Source of the DNA: Fennellomyces sp. T-0311
Lineage: Eukaryota; Mucoromycota; Mucoromycetes; Mucorales; Lichtheimiaceae
Reading direction: 5' to 3'
NCBI GenBank assembly: GCA_025266875.1
Contig: JALLLT010000008.1
Span: 496,001-560,000, forward strand
DNA length: 64,000 nt
Both the position numbers and the translations under genes were made by a program. Below the pieces are notes generated by a model, which was not told the origin of the DNA, did no database searches, and saw only the letters and a program-made list of their open reading frames with translations. Below are positions 46,035 to 58,748 of the stretch, piece by piece. Position 1 is the stretch's first letter. Each line of letters begins with the position of its first letter.

Positions 46035-46114
46035 TTTACTTGAATACTACCGTGATCGAATTGATTGAAAAAAAAAAGTACCTTTGCAAATAAAAATTTA
46101 TTCTTTGTTTATCA

Positions 46115-47623
46115 TCAATAGTAAGCTGTGAATGTATCGATATAAATGATTCTGGGCTTTTCAAAGCTGTTGAAATGAGAAGTCGATATCGCATAAGCGC
46201 CAATGTTTTCTTGACAAATCCAGTCGCCAATTTCCATCAAGGGCAAGCGCGTTTCTTCGGCAAGACAATCGTGAGAATCGCATGTATGGCCCCAAACGCT
46301 GCTCCGATATGTCTTTTGGGTGGTTTTCTTATCGTAGACAAAGACGTTGCTTTGCATAACGGCTGCAAGCAATACAGAATTGAGTCAACATTTTAAATTA
46401 GACTTTTAAATAGTTACGTACGTTTCAGTTCAAGAATGTCGTGATAAAGCGCACGGGTTACGAACGATTCATGCAATCCGTCATTGACATAGTCTACCGC
46501 ATACCAGAACGATAAGGAGATGGGTTTGATGACAAAAGGCAGAAGGATACTTACACATGCACTGGACATTGCCAGACGCTTGGCTGCCAATCACCTTGCG
46601 ACGACCAATGATTTGGCAGCAAATTATAAGAAAAGATTGAACAAAGTAACGACCCGGTTCAGCAATCACACGCACGTTTGATGGGAACAATGTATCGACC
46701 GCTTTTGAGATGGTAGCACCAAGATGCTCAAACGACACACTCTCTGGTCCATCAATTCCCGGAAATCCTCCTCCAATATCGAGCAATGTGCAATGAAAGC
46801 CCTTTCTTTGTGCTACATCGAACGTGTAGCGTGCTAGAACTAATGCATCTTGAAAAGCGGTGGCATCGCTGCATCCCACACCGACATGAAAACTATACAA
46901 ATTTTTTTTTGAGTTTGTACACATACTTTAAGCTATATACACGCACCTTACACCCATGACATTTAGCTTTAAATCCTTGGCTGTTTGCAACAAATGGTCA
47001 ACGGTATTGATCGGTGCTCCGAATTTGCCTCCGAGCGGATATTTGGATTTGGAATCATCGGCGTGGATGCGTAGCACCAATTGGGCCTTTGGAGAAATAC
47101 GTTTGATCTTGTAAAGTTCATCGACGTTATCAAATGTCATCATGGTCACATTCTGCTCAGCGGCGTAACGAAGATACGAAGATTGCTTGCATGGGTTCGC
47201 GTAGATTATATTGTTGGTGTCAACACCAATATCAAGGACTTTTTGTATTTCTCCAGGACTGGCACAATCGAACCCAACACCTAGCGATGCCAAGTACTTT
47301 GCAACCATAGGATCGGGGTTACACTTGATGGCTACATCATTGTTAGTATCGTTTCTTACATGTGTCGGCTTGTTCAATAGTTTACCGTAGAAAGGTTCGA
47401 TCCTTGGTAAGTACTTTTTCCATTTCAGGTATTGACGCTTCAGTTGTCCAAGGTCACCAACACCAAAGCTATTATCATGACCAAGCTCTGTTTGCAACTG
47501 AAGTGTCTCGATCTTATTCCTGATAACCTCCTTGATGATTTCGTTGCTCTTGTTCACCAGTACGGGAGCGTTAGGTTCAAGCAAATTTTTTGTTGTAACC
47601 TGTGGAGTTTGTGTCAAGGCCAT
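46115..47623 (-). CDS. Ornithine decarboxylase, copy 2 (diverged)
   Basis: Exons 47623-47386, 47331-46947, 46892-46555, 46493-46422 and 46362-46115 give 426 residues. Exons 2 and 4 are the same length (385 and 72 nt) as in copy 1, with all introns at matching places. Kept residues: the PLP lysine in FYAIKCNPDP, SFHVGVGCSD, LLDIGGGFPG, VIAEPGRYFV, YYVNDGLHESF and the cysteine in SVWGHTCDSHDC. The usual C-terminal [15 protein letters not shown] element reads IGAYAISTSHFNSF, a change in the region that lines the active-site dimer interface. Activity is therefore likely but substrate or regulation may differ. Intron 1 (47385-47332) is 54 nt and stop-free, so retaining it would insert 18 residues before the PLP lysine. 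Ends 80 bp from F-box copy A. Confidence 0.88.
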
Positions 47624-50600
47624 TTTTTTTTGTGGAAACGTAACGCTTGATGCGAATATAATATTTCTTTCACTGCGTTTTCCATTGATACCATTATAAA
47701 TATACTTTGCAAAGCTGCATTATAGCATCACATCCGATAGCCTGTACGTAATTTTGATGGAGACCACAACATTGCGAGCTATTCACTAGGGATAATCTAC
47801 TTTTGTTTAACGCTTCAGGATCGATGCGCGACTTGACCAATTATGTACGGCGAAATTTTTGCCGTTCCGAGACCATCTTTGTGTTCTTGGCGGTTGTTCT
47901 TGCCGATGATTTTGTCGGAAGATCAGAGACAACGTGCTGTATCATGCATTTAACCCATGCTTTCTTTATACACAGGTGTTATCTTTTCTGTAGGTATTTG
48001 GGGAGTACTGAAGCAATGTGCCAATGTTAGGTAATATTACTGTCGGAGCTACAAAATATTCTAGGCAGTTTAATTTTGTACGGTTAACATGCGGCTTCTT
48101 AGATTTACCAAGAACGGATACTGCGCACTACAGAGTTTGGCCGAGCGGCCCATGATCAAATTCATTAAAATCTGCTGTCGGATGAGTCATTATAGATAGA
48201 GACATCATTGAAGAATTATAGTACACCATTGGCCCGTTTTGTAACATCAGAATGATATCATACGATGCTGTACGTATCTCTTGATATGAGGTACTTGCAC
48301 GTATTGGCAATTCAAATCATCATCAATAGGTATACCACCGCGCGCCCGAATGAAAGTTATGTAGCAATACCTTAGAGTGCATATTCTCAAAGTCAAAAAA
48401 TGGCTCCAACATATCTATAGGTCATCGTAATAGTTTTTAATGACAAAGCTGCACATAAGCTCAAGAGAATAGGTATGTGGCAATGATCATCCAAAGTACC
48501 GATGTATGATGACTAGATGATCGGCAAATGTAATAGTTGATGTCTCAAATAAAGTTCATAACATATGTAGCTCCAGCAGGCAAAAATTTATAGGTATGCT
48601 GTGATAATACTCATAAGCGATATCACTAATGAATTTTTCTTCGAAGAGTAGCGAACATATGGATATTTGTCGCGCACTTATGTTTACGACTAAAGAATAA
48701 TTGTGCGTATTAATGGGATGTTATCGTAGTATATAGCGTTAGGACAACGACTCCTGCCTATAGCTTATAAAGCATAAGGCGGTACGTAGATATGATGCTT
48801 ATTTCCAATTCCCAACAAATCAAGTTCCTGAGGCATAAAGGACGAGAAATATATCCTGTTATACATCAATGTATTCTACTATGTATTTAACATTAAAAAG
48901 AATTCTATCAAAAGAACTCGAATTTTATTTGAAATGATTTCTCGTCAACGGCCCCATGTTGATAGGGCTTTTTAGATATCGGCCTCGGCTTGATCATCAA
49001 GCTTTTGTGCTTTTTATCATGGACTAGCGCAATATACACTGTACACTATTTACAGACTTTACACTGGAGCCTGATACGACTCCAGCTGCACAGATTTACC
49101 ATGATGGATCCGAAGCAGATGTGTAAGTATGTAATCGTACCTAAATAGTTAATCACTAAAAATGGAACCAAAGAGGTCAGTTATATTTAGGGTTCTATTT
49201 ATATGATGGCAGGTCAATTTGACTTTGGATCCAAAGGTAAACTGAGTCGTAAGCAGTCGTAAAATGGTATTGATATTTTCAAAACGAAGCATGTCAATCA
49301 CAAAAATAAACGCCGGATCCAAGTTGGAAAAATGCGTACACGTTTACCACACGGTGTAACAAAATAACTTTACATTTACGGATTACTTATCGCATAAACA
49401 GGTTCCATTTTGTAGTCATTCTTGTACTTTGAACAAATCATTGCTATTTTTGGCGTCGTGCATAATGCATCTCCGTGGCAAGAGCGGCGAGTGTGCAAAG
49501 TCACATAAACTTATCATTCAGTACAATCGACATCAATTTAAGGCAATTTATTACTATGAGATGGCTCTTCAAGTTGAACAAATGTATTGATTAATCACGG
49601 TAGGCTTGCCTAACATAAGCCCTCAAGTTATGTAACACGATTCTTTCCAATTTTGGTAAAATCAAAAAAATTTATTGTCTTTCTGCGAGATTACTTAAGC
49701 TTTTGGACTTGCGAGGTAGATCATTGCGTATGACATCAATGATACGCTTTCTTGGGTCGATATTTGTGGAGTAACTTTGGTGCAAGCGCGCGACCAGAGG
49801 GCACACAAGCCATTGTGGTGAAACTATAAGTATAAATTAATTGCTTTATTTCGCTCGAAAATTCGAGGGTATTTATACCACTTTGCATGTTACACAAATT
49901 AAGGTATGTTAGAAGGTTTCGAAAAAGGTTTGAAGAATATAAAGTTCAAAGTTTTGTGACAGACTAACTTGTCCTATTAAAACGCCGTACAGAACTATAG
50001 ACCTGTTTGCGTCTTTTGCGCGACACTAGAGAACAGGTTGTCATCTTTGTGAAGCGGTAGGACGAAGAATATTTAGGATGCCATCTTCAAGAATATAGCA
50101 AATAAGGATGCGAACCCATGTTGCACGCGGCACTTACATCTTGGTTAAAAACGTAAAGCAAAAGGCGCTAATATGTAATATGAAGCAGTTTGTAAGAAAA
50201 ATACTGCTACTTACTGCCAGAAGCTGATGCTAGATAGGCTTTCCTTGCTCTCTGAACACTTGCTTCGTCCAAGACGCAAAGTATCTTTGCAACAAACAAG
50301 CTGCGCAAACTTTTATCGCATACGTATGCTTCCCGTCTATGGCCTCCTCGAGCTACCAGTAAATACAGTGGAAACCCTGTTTTTTTGCACAAGATTATGA
50401 AAAAACCGTCTGTGTAAAAAACGGGGTTCAGCTGTATATTATATATATATAACTATATATTAAAAACAGTGTAGCAGATAAGAAAGATTGATATTTATCC
50501 ATCCACTTATGTTCTTGACATTGAGAAGTATGATGTCGCCATAAAGTCAGCACCATATGATCGTTTCATCACCGAGGACTCGTCTTCCCAAGTACTTGCA

Positions 50601-51422
50601 AAATCCTTGTAAGAAGCCACAGTCAAATAGGATTCGCGACGGGCGTAGGCCAAAGGTCTTTAGGCGACTTCTGTCGGTCCATACTTAATAACTAAAAGGC
50701 AGTTGGACCGTGTCCGAAAATTCAGGCATCTGTAAAACATGCTTATAGGAATTCGTTACCACCGAGATTGTATACCTCATTAGTATATCGAGATACCTAT
50801 ATCTCCTTTTGCTTGATTGGTATAGCGTTAACATCCCCAATCTGATGTAACCACTCTTTCATGTCAAGACATAAATTTCTCACACTAGTTTTTTCATTTT
50901 TCTGAATATATCAAGAGCCTCAAAGGATCTGTCTGTCCTGTTTTCGTGTCCCAGATATCTCAGGGACCTCGATTTGTACGATGTACAACTACCATCATCA
51001 AAAATGTAAACAATGCAACACATTCGACAGAGAACCACTTAACCTTGTTGGCTTACTGTTATATAATATACATTTAGCTTCATAAATCTATGTATAGCTC
51101 CTTTTGAATAATTTTTTACGTATGATACGAAGATGACGATTTAATTCACAGAATATGCGCGAGCACTCGACAGCCGGCCATGCATTCAGGACCATTCGGG
51201 CATAGTCGGTGTGCCGTCCTGTCCGGCAGCCCAAACCGTGAGTTTTAGATACAATTCATAGCTGCTTTGTATATTTCATAAACGATCTCTAATCATCCTA
51301 CGTAGTCGAGTTTGCAACGTCACTTTATCATATTTTAGTGCAGATATTGGTGGGACTTTCATTTATCATAAAGCACAGAATTTGGCTTTACTCCTCTGGA
51401 TTCCACAAAGTGTATACAACGT
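47624..51422. other. Long AT-rich gene-poor region
   Basis: About 3.8 kb with no coding frame above about 75 codons. The only structured element seen is the palindromic element at 50364-50436. A tRNA A-box-like sequence near 48135 stands alone. Confidence 0.55.
50364..50436. mobile_element. 73-bp palindromic pogo-like mini-element
   Basis: The ends are TACAGTGGAAACCCTG on the left and, read inwards from the right, TACAGCTGAACCCCG, followed on both sides by a T-run and a CACA-type sequence. The whole stretch can fold into one imperfect hairpin. TA lies at both ends. It looks like a very small or internally deleted Tc1/pogo-type MITE of a different family from the element at 15965. Confidence 0.6.
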
Positions 51423-52345
51423 CTACTTTCTGTACCACATACGGGTAATCTTCGTCTATAAGAAACAATTCAATTCAGCATTCTGTGCGCGCTTCCTGAG
51501 ACCTTGCAACTTACTTTTCTGATCTTCTTCTGTAATTGGAAAACCCCATAAAGCAGAGCCTCGGGGGTGGGAGGACAACCGGGCACATACACATCTACAG
51601 GGACGACCCGATCACAGCCGCGCACAACAGAGTAAGAATAGTGATAGTAGCCACCACCGTTTGCGCAACTACCCATGGAAATCACCCACCGTGGCTCAGG
51701 CATCTAGAAATTAGTTGTAATTATTTCTGTTCCTTCGGCGGCCTCCTTTCTTCATTACCTGATCGTAAATCTTTCGGAGAGCTGGAGCCATCTTGTTGGT
51801 CACAGTACCGGCGACAATCATAACATCGGACTGACGGGGCGTGGCACGGAAAATAATGCCAAAACGATCCTGATCGTAACGAGGTGTGGAACAATGCATC
51901 ATTTCCTACACACATATCGCTCTTTTAAGTATCCCTTGAGCAGTTAATTACTTATGATATTACCACAGCACAACATGCCAATCCGAATGACACGGGCCAG
52001 AAAGATCCCTCACGGACCCAATTGACAAGACCATCGGTTGAAGTTAGAATGTATTCTATGAGAATACTTGGTTGACATTCTCTCCTGGTCCTTCTTGTTA
52101 TTACATCATCGAACCTGCAGCACTGTTGGGCTTTGGCGTAACGTCTTTAAACTCGTCGATGTTTCGCTTTACTTTTGTCGACAAAGCATATTTCGATAAT
52201 TTCTGAGTTGCCACCGTGGTTGCTATTGTTTGACATTACATATTCACTTGGACTTTATCGCACGAATTGTTTGGGAGTTTTTTTTTAGAATGCACTTACT
52301 TATTGCACGTTTGGCACCATGCAATCCAATTACAGTCGTCACCAT
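51423..52345 (-). CDS. NDUFS7: Complex I subunit NDUFS7 (PSST/NUKM), nuclear-encoded
   Basis: Exons 52345-52300, 52222-52115, 52055-51964, 51905-51759, 51703-51515 and 51455-51423 give 204 residues (one junction may be off by a base at 51759). The subunit binds iron-sulfur cluster N2 and helps form the ubiquinone pocket of respiratory complex I. Seen: [13 protein letters not shown] with the adjacent cysteines, [75 protein letters not shown] and the conserved end WYRK. The N-terminal 50 residues are basic and Ser/Thr-rich, as in a mitochondrial presequence. The presence of complex I rules out fermentative yeasts such as Saccharomyces. The last exon is 33 nt. Confidence 0.93.
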
Positions 52346-54689
52346 TATCAGTGGTGCTCTTTTATATAAAGAGTAGGGAAGGTAGAAAGTAATAGGTAGA
52401 AGATAGAGACGCGAGTATTAGATGCATACAGGATTCTTATACGCATCGGAGAACTAGACCCATATATATATATATATACTGGAAGAAGCTACCTATCGGA
52501 GAGTTGCTTTCAAAAATGAAGCGTTTTCAATACTATGTAGTAACTAGACTCGATTAACAAGATAGATACAAGTACTTATGTTCATACAATACTTATAAAG
52601 TCTATTTGTAGCATCACTATCACACTGGAGAAAAAAATGTCCCATTTTTCTTTGTCGGGTGGAGCGCCGATAGCGGACGGGGCGCCGATCCGCTGCTTAA
52701 TATTGGAGTTTTACAAAATACTTAAATGCATTATCGCATCAAGTAATGCTGGCTCTCTATTTCTTATTACGTATGCACCGTTTGGTGGCGACGACCATAC
52801 TCACTATACGCGTTCCAGTCAAAGGTTCGTTGTAATTGAATATGTCTGCTAGAAAACCTTTGTCTTCGTAATTCCTTTATCATCACTCTCAGAAAAGCAT
52901 ATCACATCTTTTTGTCCTCGGTCCAGTGTCGCACTGCTGTGGTAGTGTCTGGTCATAGAAAGAGATGTTTACCTAAATCTGTATTTCCACCGATATCACC
53001 GGTATCGCTGCAACTCGGCCATCAGTGTCGTCATACACAGCATCTGCTGCCGTCATTGGCGAAAAATACATGATGATCAGTACTTTTGTGGATACACAAC
53101 AACGCATAAAAGTAGTGTTTCGCGACTATGAGTCATCCGGGATTCCGGAATCACATGGCGTAAATGAGTCAACGGAAACCTTTGCTTCCCCGACACAACA
53201 AGAAAATCAATTAATAGCCTATAACAGCGAGGAAAACAGGATACGTGGCTCCCTCCAGCATTATTAGTTCCTTATATGTATGTACTTTTGTAGTATATGG
53301 CATGTAATGTCTTTTATAACAAAAGCGTGCGTGCGTAAACCATCTTTACAATGTAATCCTTTTGAAGTGCTATGCTTACCTACGGACCGGAGGTGTATGA
53401 CATCATCTTTCATGTATTTAACTGGCTTTTGTTAATATCCGTGCCGCATGTGAGTTCTAAGGCTCTTACTTTGGTGCCAAGGTATGTACACTTGCTTAAT
53501 TGGATATGATATGTAAGGTAGTACTTTCAGGCATGTCGATATCCTCTGCGTATGACGCTTATTCACTGTACATTATATCGGTTCATCTTTGTTTATCGCT
53601 TAAATACTATATGAGGTCCACTTTTGTATTTACTTTGGTTATTAAGACATTTTTCACATAAGGATTACTCAATCGATGTAGTTTTGCCCTGGACTATGCA
53701 AAATCGCGATTACAGCGTGTCCCAAAAAGTATTGCTTTTTTAAAAAGAAAAAATGAGCGCGACAGAGTTACTTGCTTATGTATTGTAAGCTTCTACATTA
53801 GTACGTCAAAGAGAATGGGCCTTACAAGGGGCTCATTTTGTTTAAATTTCGTTGATAATATCTTATACTTTAAATGGTGATGCCTGGCCCGTCCTAAGAC
53901 CCTTCGGGGAGGACTGGCACCAACATGTTTCTCTCCGCTGTACGTAATAGTATATCGACATTGACGCTGTTCTTTGCTGGCCAAAAGAGTACGGTTTATC
54001 ATGACATTCATCCACCATTAACATGTCATAATGTCAACCTGCCATAGGACTGACGTTCGATCGCAGACATCGAGTGTGTATCGCAAGCAATATGGTACCC
54101 AGGGACCGACCGTGCTACTAACTGAACTCGCATTTGCTGTTCTGCTCCGTCATGCAATTGTATATAAAATACAAAGAGTGACAGTCTAGATGGCAATTCA
54201 GAGAACATCCCATTGTTGAGAAAAAGGTCGCTAAGCGATAAACAGCTTTATCATCTCTTCCGAAGGCGACAATATAAGGTTTAGGCTTGACTGAATGTTA
54301 CACGATAGTGGAGTAAGACAAGCTCATTCTAACCCGGTTTTTTTTTCCCTGCTCTTTCGCCCTTTTTATCTTTTTTTCAGCTGCGCTTGTAAGAGTCAAC
54401 TGGACGTTGATCGATAAAGCGGTGTGATTTAACGTTTTCTCAATGCATTTCGGAGAATTGATACAGTTGCTTTTGTAAATTTATAATGAGCGCCCCTTGC
54501 ACCACAGAATAATCTGCTGTAAGGATGTATGTCGCCCTACAGCGAGTAGCTGATCCAAACGATACCGAGTACAATTCAAATGGAGGCGCATGGTGACCTC
54601 TATCGCTTGTTCGCGTTTCTGACTACTGGCGAAGAGTTCCTGGCATTGATTTCGACCTTGTTTCAAGGTCGTCAACTACATGTGACTTG
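52346..54689. other. Gene-poor region
   Basis: About 2.3 kb without a convincing gene. A TACAGCGTGTCCCAAAAAGT sequence at about 53711-53730 resembles a Tc1/mariner terminal repeat but I found no partner. AT repeat near 52463-52479. Confidence 0.5.
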
Positions 54690-54835
54690 TTGCGAGTTGC
54701 CCCAGCAGATATGGAATACTTGTGGTACGACCAGATCTGCATCAATCAAACTAACAAGAGAGTAGAAACGCATCGCAAAATCAAAACAAATGCATCTCAT
54801 TTACAGCCACGCGCGTTACACACCCGCTCTTTGTT
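54690..54835 (+). pseudogene. Fragment of a HET-like (heterokaryon incompatibility domain) gene
   Basis: Translation gives ADMEYLWYDQICINQTNKRV and then, after a one-base shift near 54784, QMHLIYSHARYT. WYDQICINQ followed by a helix and IYSHA is the core of HET-domain proteins abundant in Mucorales. The frame is broken inside the motif and stops lie on both sides, so this is a relic. Nearby open frames at 54905-55222 may be remains of the same gene but I cannot show this. Confidence 0.55.
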
Positions 54836-55752
54836 CCTCTAGTTGGCACTTGTTATGGTAGGATTTCAATCGTATAGACGAGGAGTGCAACTGTAGCAAA
54901 GCTAATGCAGAAGCAATTTATCAAATGCAAACGTCAATTTCTCTCGCCTGTGCTACCACCCTCCTTCACTGAAAGATACGATGAGTGTATTATATTGGGT
55001 GTTGTGCCTAGCAGTGTGGCTGAGGTATTCACGGACGATATCTTTGCTGGTCATGATCACAACTACCTCTCACCAGTTGAAAGGAAGTCTACTGGTGGTT
55101 CTTCATACAAAATCACTGGTACAAGCACTTTTGCAGCCGACAGAACCGCGCGTCAGCCCGCAAAAATTTATGGGCAAAGCAATCTTGAATGCGAGACTCA
55201 GGACTTTTGCATTAGAAGATAAAGTCAATATCTACGTAATGTCCCTCTATATACAATATCATTAATCAGATCCCAATAGTCGACCACCCAATTTTATCTT
55301 CAGGCATCGATGACGCCCGTTAAGAAAGAGAAACTGTGTGTCAAAATAGAAAAACGCTGCGTGGGATGCTAAAGAAAGCTTACCATAGCCGATACAGAAA
55401 TTCAAAGTGATGCTGCCATTAGCAACTGTGTTAAAAGTCTTTGGGGTTTAGAGTTCCTGGATTCACTTATGTTAGTCACTTGGCTTTTTTTAATTCACTC
55501 GCCAGCCGCACATATCATCGCTGGCTCCAAACACATGTATAAAGTCGCTCAAGCCATGGGGAACAGGCTTTACAGTGATATCAAAGTGCAAGGTAAACTG
55601 TATAGGATATAAAAAACGATTAGTGGTCTAATTGCATTAGAGACAGTAATAGTTACTAGATCTTCAGTCGCAACGCCTGACGCTGAAACTCAGACAAAAA
55701 ACTTTTTTGGTACAGGCTTTCTATAACTTTTTTTTTGCACCGCCATTACGAC
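54836..55752. other. Intergenic region upstream of eIF3i
   Basis: About 900 bp. A 105-codon frame at 54905-55222 is unassigned. Nothing else recognised. Confidence 0.4.
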
Positions 55753-56851
55753 ATGAGACCCATTTTGCTTCAAGGGCACACACGTTCGCTGACACAAATC
55801 AAATACAACCGGGAAGGCGATCTCCTGTTCTCGGTGTCCAAAGATAAAGTTGTGAATGTATGGTACTCTCACAATGGTGAACGACTTGGCACGTACAATG
55901 GCCATCTTGGTAGTGTGTGGACGGTCGATGTCAACTGTAAGAAAACGAAAAAGGAAAATGAACGGATTCAGAAGCTGACGATTAGTGATTGATAGCATCA
56001 ACGACGATGATTGTTACGGGCTCTGCCGACAACACAGCCAAACTTTGGGAGGTCCAAACCGGACGTTGCTTGAAGACTTGGGAGTTCAAAACCGCAGTAA
56101 AACGTGTCGAATTCAGCGAAGATGATACCATGGTGCTGTGCGTGACGGAAGAGCGAATGGGTTACTCTGGCACAATCACTGTTCTTCCCATCAACAGTGA
56201 TGTCAACGGCAAGCGTAAGTGGCGGGTGGGTGGATGGAGCGAATGGCGTTATTAAAAAGGCAAGCAACAGAATCGGATGAACCTTTGGCTGCGATTGTCA
56301 ATGACGGAGCCAAGGCGGTGGTTGCGTGCTGGGGATACTTGAACAAGTACATTGTCAGTGGCCACGTAGATGGATCGATTTGCCAGTGGGATTGGAAGGC
56401 GGGCAAGAAACTCAACTCGATCAAACCTCACGAAGACAACATTTCGGATATGCAGATGAGCACCGACCGCACGTATTTCATCACCACATCAAAGGACAAG
56501 AATGCAAAGATTTTCGATTCGGATTCGTTGACGCACTTGAAGACATACGCCACCGATGCACCTCTCAACTCGGCCTCCATCACACCAAAGTTCCAGGAAT
56601 TCGTCATTGTTGGCGGTGGTCAGGATGCCATGAACGTCACCACCACCTCGGCTCGTGCTGGTAAATTCGAATGTCGATTCTTCCACAAGATCCTCGAGGA
56701 GGAGGTCGGTCGCGTCCGAGGCCACTTTGGCCCCATCAACACAATCGCCATCCACCCCGACGGCAAGAGTTACTCCAGCGGCGGTGAGGACGGTTACGTG
56801 CGTGTACATCATTTCGACCCGGACTACTTCAAGTTCAAGATCGAAGCATAA
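55753..56851 (+). CDS. TIF34: Eukaryotic translation initiation factor 3 subunit I
   Basis: Exons 55753-55936, 55996-56214 and 56265-56851 give 329 residues. A seven-bladed WD40 subunit of eIF3 that binds the subunit b/g module on the 40S ribosome. Seen: [20 protein letters not shown] at the start, [73 protein letters not shown] and [20 protein letters not shown]. The last intron is read as GTAAGT (56215) to GCAAG (56264), giving DVNGKPTESDEP in frame. A GC-donor reading one base earlier also works but is less likely. Convergent with the ERT1-type gene, 151 bp apart. Confidence 0.95.
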
Positions 56852-57002
56852 ACACTTAATGAAGCCAAAAAAGAGATGTATATTTTCTATAATACGGATG
56901 GAAAAAAAAAGAGTTAAAGTAAAAAGTAAGAATGCTTGTTAAAGAAGATGCTCATGCCGGGGGAAAAAAGGGTAGAAAAAAATGCACACTATATAATACA
57001 TG

Positions 57003-58748
57003 CTATAACGTGTTTCCATTTAGCATTGGAAGAAACTGTAAAGCGCATTGTTCGTTAGCTGCTCCCTCATGTATCTTGCAAGCGCACTTACGTTGCCAAC
57101 CACCACGCTGGGCAGATCGAAAAAGTCTCGCTTGATCGTGAAGCAAAAGCTGCATGGCACTGGTCGATAGGTGGGGCTCATGAGGATCACAGACATGTAC
57201 ACCGATGATTCTGTGTCACTGAACGCATGCTGCCCGTACCTCTCCCAGTACTCGACAGCAGACCCGTTATCCATGAGCTTTACATGACAATGGTTGAGTT
57301 GCGCTGCCTTTCATTGCACCTCCCTCCCCGCCCCATTGCACCGACTCACCTCGTAGATAAACGTCTTCTTGCCCAGCAACGTCTCCTTGCTCCACTGGGT
57401 CAACAGGGAGAACTCCTTGCCAACCAGCACAATTTCGCCCGTGCGTCGCCACACAGCTGTAGGCGTTCCCGAAAAGCTGATCAACTTTTCGTACTCCTAT
57501 AAAAGGTGCATTTTTCATCAGCCCTCTTTTTTTACCCAACGGTCTAGAATCATCAGAGCATTTGTCCTACCAAGAGTGTTCGCTGGACACATTTTTCCAT
57601 GTAGATCAAATCCTCTTCTGTGAGATGGATCATGGCAGAGATGAAGGACGGCCGAAACACTGCCAGAGCTCGGGATATCCGCATCAAATCGTCGCGACCC
57701 ATTCTACAAAGCCGAATTTTCAGCATCATCCCACCTGCACACAAGAGAAACGTGTCGAATACCTTTGCCGAACATGCTGGAACAAGTAATGATATCCCTC
57801 GGCGTAATTGAAGGGACCTCTGATCTTTGTATAGGTTTCTTCGGGCGTGCTTCCAACCCCTTTCCGCCGCTTGATGATCCTGCTTTTCATATCCACGGGC
57901 GGGTGCTGCAGCTGCAGCTGTTGTTGGGGCTGCGGGATGGTGGGTGGCGTATGCATTTGCGATGGGAACGGAGGAGCCGTTGTCGTGGTTGGCGTTACCA
58001 TGGAAGACGTTGGCGTATCGACGGCGGAAGATGAGCTTGGAGATGACACTGTCCCACGCATCAGCATGCTAGACTCTGCTGCATTGGGATCAAAAGGCGC
58101 TTGTGCTGCGCCTAGATAATGCTCCACACCGCCGGCATTGTTGTTAAGTTGAAGCATATTCGACAGAATACCATATTCGAGATTGGCTGATTCAGATCCA
58201 AACCCGTAATTGCCGGCAATATTCAGCAATTGAGGATCGAAACCTAACTTGTTGTTAAACCTTTCTTCACCAAGATTAATAAAAAAAAACCACCCTACCA
58301 ATATCTTGGTGCTGCTGGTCGAAAGCGGCAATCGAAGGATGCTCGGAAGGAGTCGACGCGACAGACGATTGGTCTTTTTCTATTAAAAGAAACATGAGTT
58401 TTGCTGCTCTCTGTACTGTCCAAGATCACCAAAGACACTTGCCATACTCATCATCTTGCAAGTACTTTGCCCTCTTTCGAGTGCCATCGGTACAAGTGCT
58501 TTCTAATCCTCGTTTGATGCATCGTTGGCACGGTCGCGCTGCATTGGGTTTGTTTAGCTCACTGATCGTTCCAGAGAAAAAAAAAGAAGCTTACAATCAT
58601 CGCAGGTCAAATGTGCCTTTTTTATTTTGATAAGTTTTAATGACGAAGCAACATGACAATAATCGAAGAATTGTACCTTTTGGCAATGCGAACAGGCGCG
58701 AGTTGCCTTTTTTCTTCGAGGCTTAACGTTCAGCTCGTCGTTGTTCAT
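57003..58748 (-). CDS. ERT1: ERT1/AcuK-type Zn2Cys6 regulator of gluconeogenesis
   Basis: Exons 58748-58677, 58616-58595, 58538-58443, 58379-58299, 58243-57763, 57703-57571, 57496-57350, 57277-57092 and 57035-57003 give 416 residues. The Zn2Cys6 domain is spread over three exons: [26 protein letters not shown] and [14 protein letters not shown] Ser/Pro/Gln-rich linker follows, then the PAS-type region of this family: [102 protein letters not shown] and the end VGNFLPML. Relatives activate genes for growth on non-fermentable carbon. Intron 3 (58442-58380) starts with GCAAGT; the nearby GT donors all leave the wrong frame. Exon 2 is 22 nt. Confidence 0.9.

Noticed and set aside
48130..48160. 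tRNA-like A box (GTTTGGCCGAGCGG)
   Set aside because: No B box, no acceptor-stem pairing and no anticodon arm found downstream.
53705..53730. Mariner-like terminal sequence
   Set aside because: No inverted partner or transposase frame was seen in the window, so no element is called.
56213..56264. GC-donor reading of the last eIF3i intron
   Set aside because: A fully canonical GTAAGT-AAG intron also keeps frame, so the GC reading is unnecessary.
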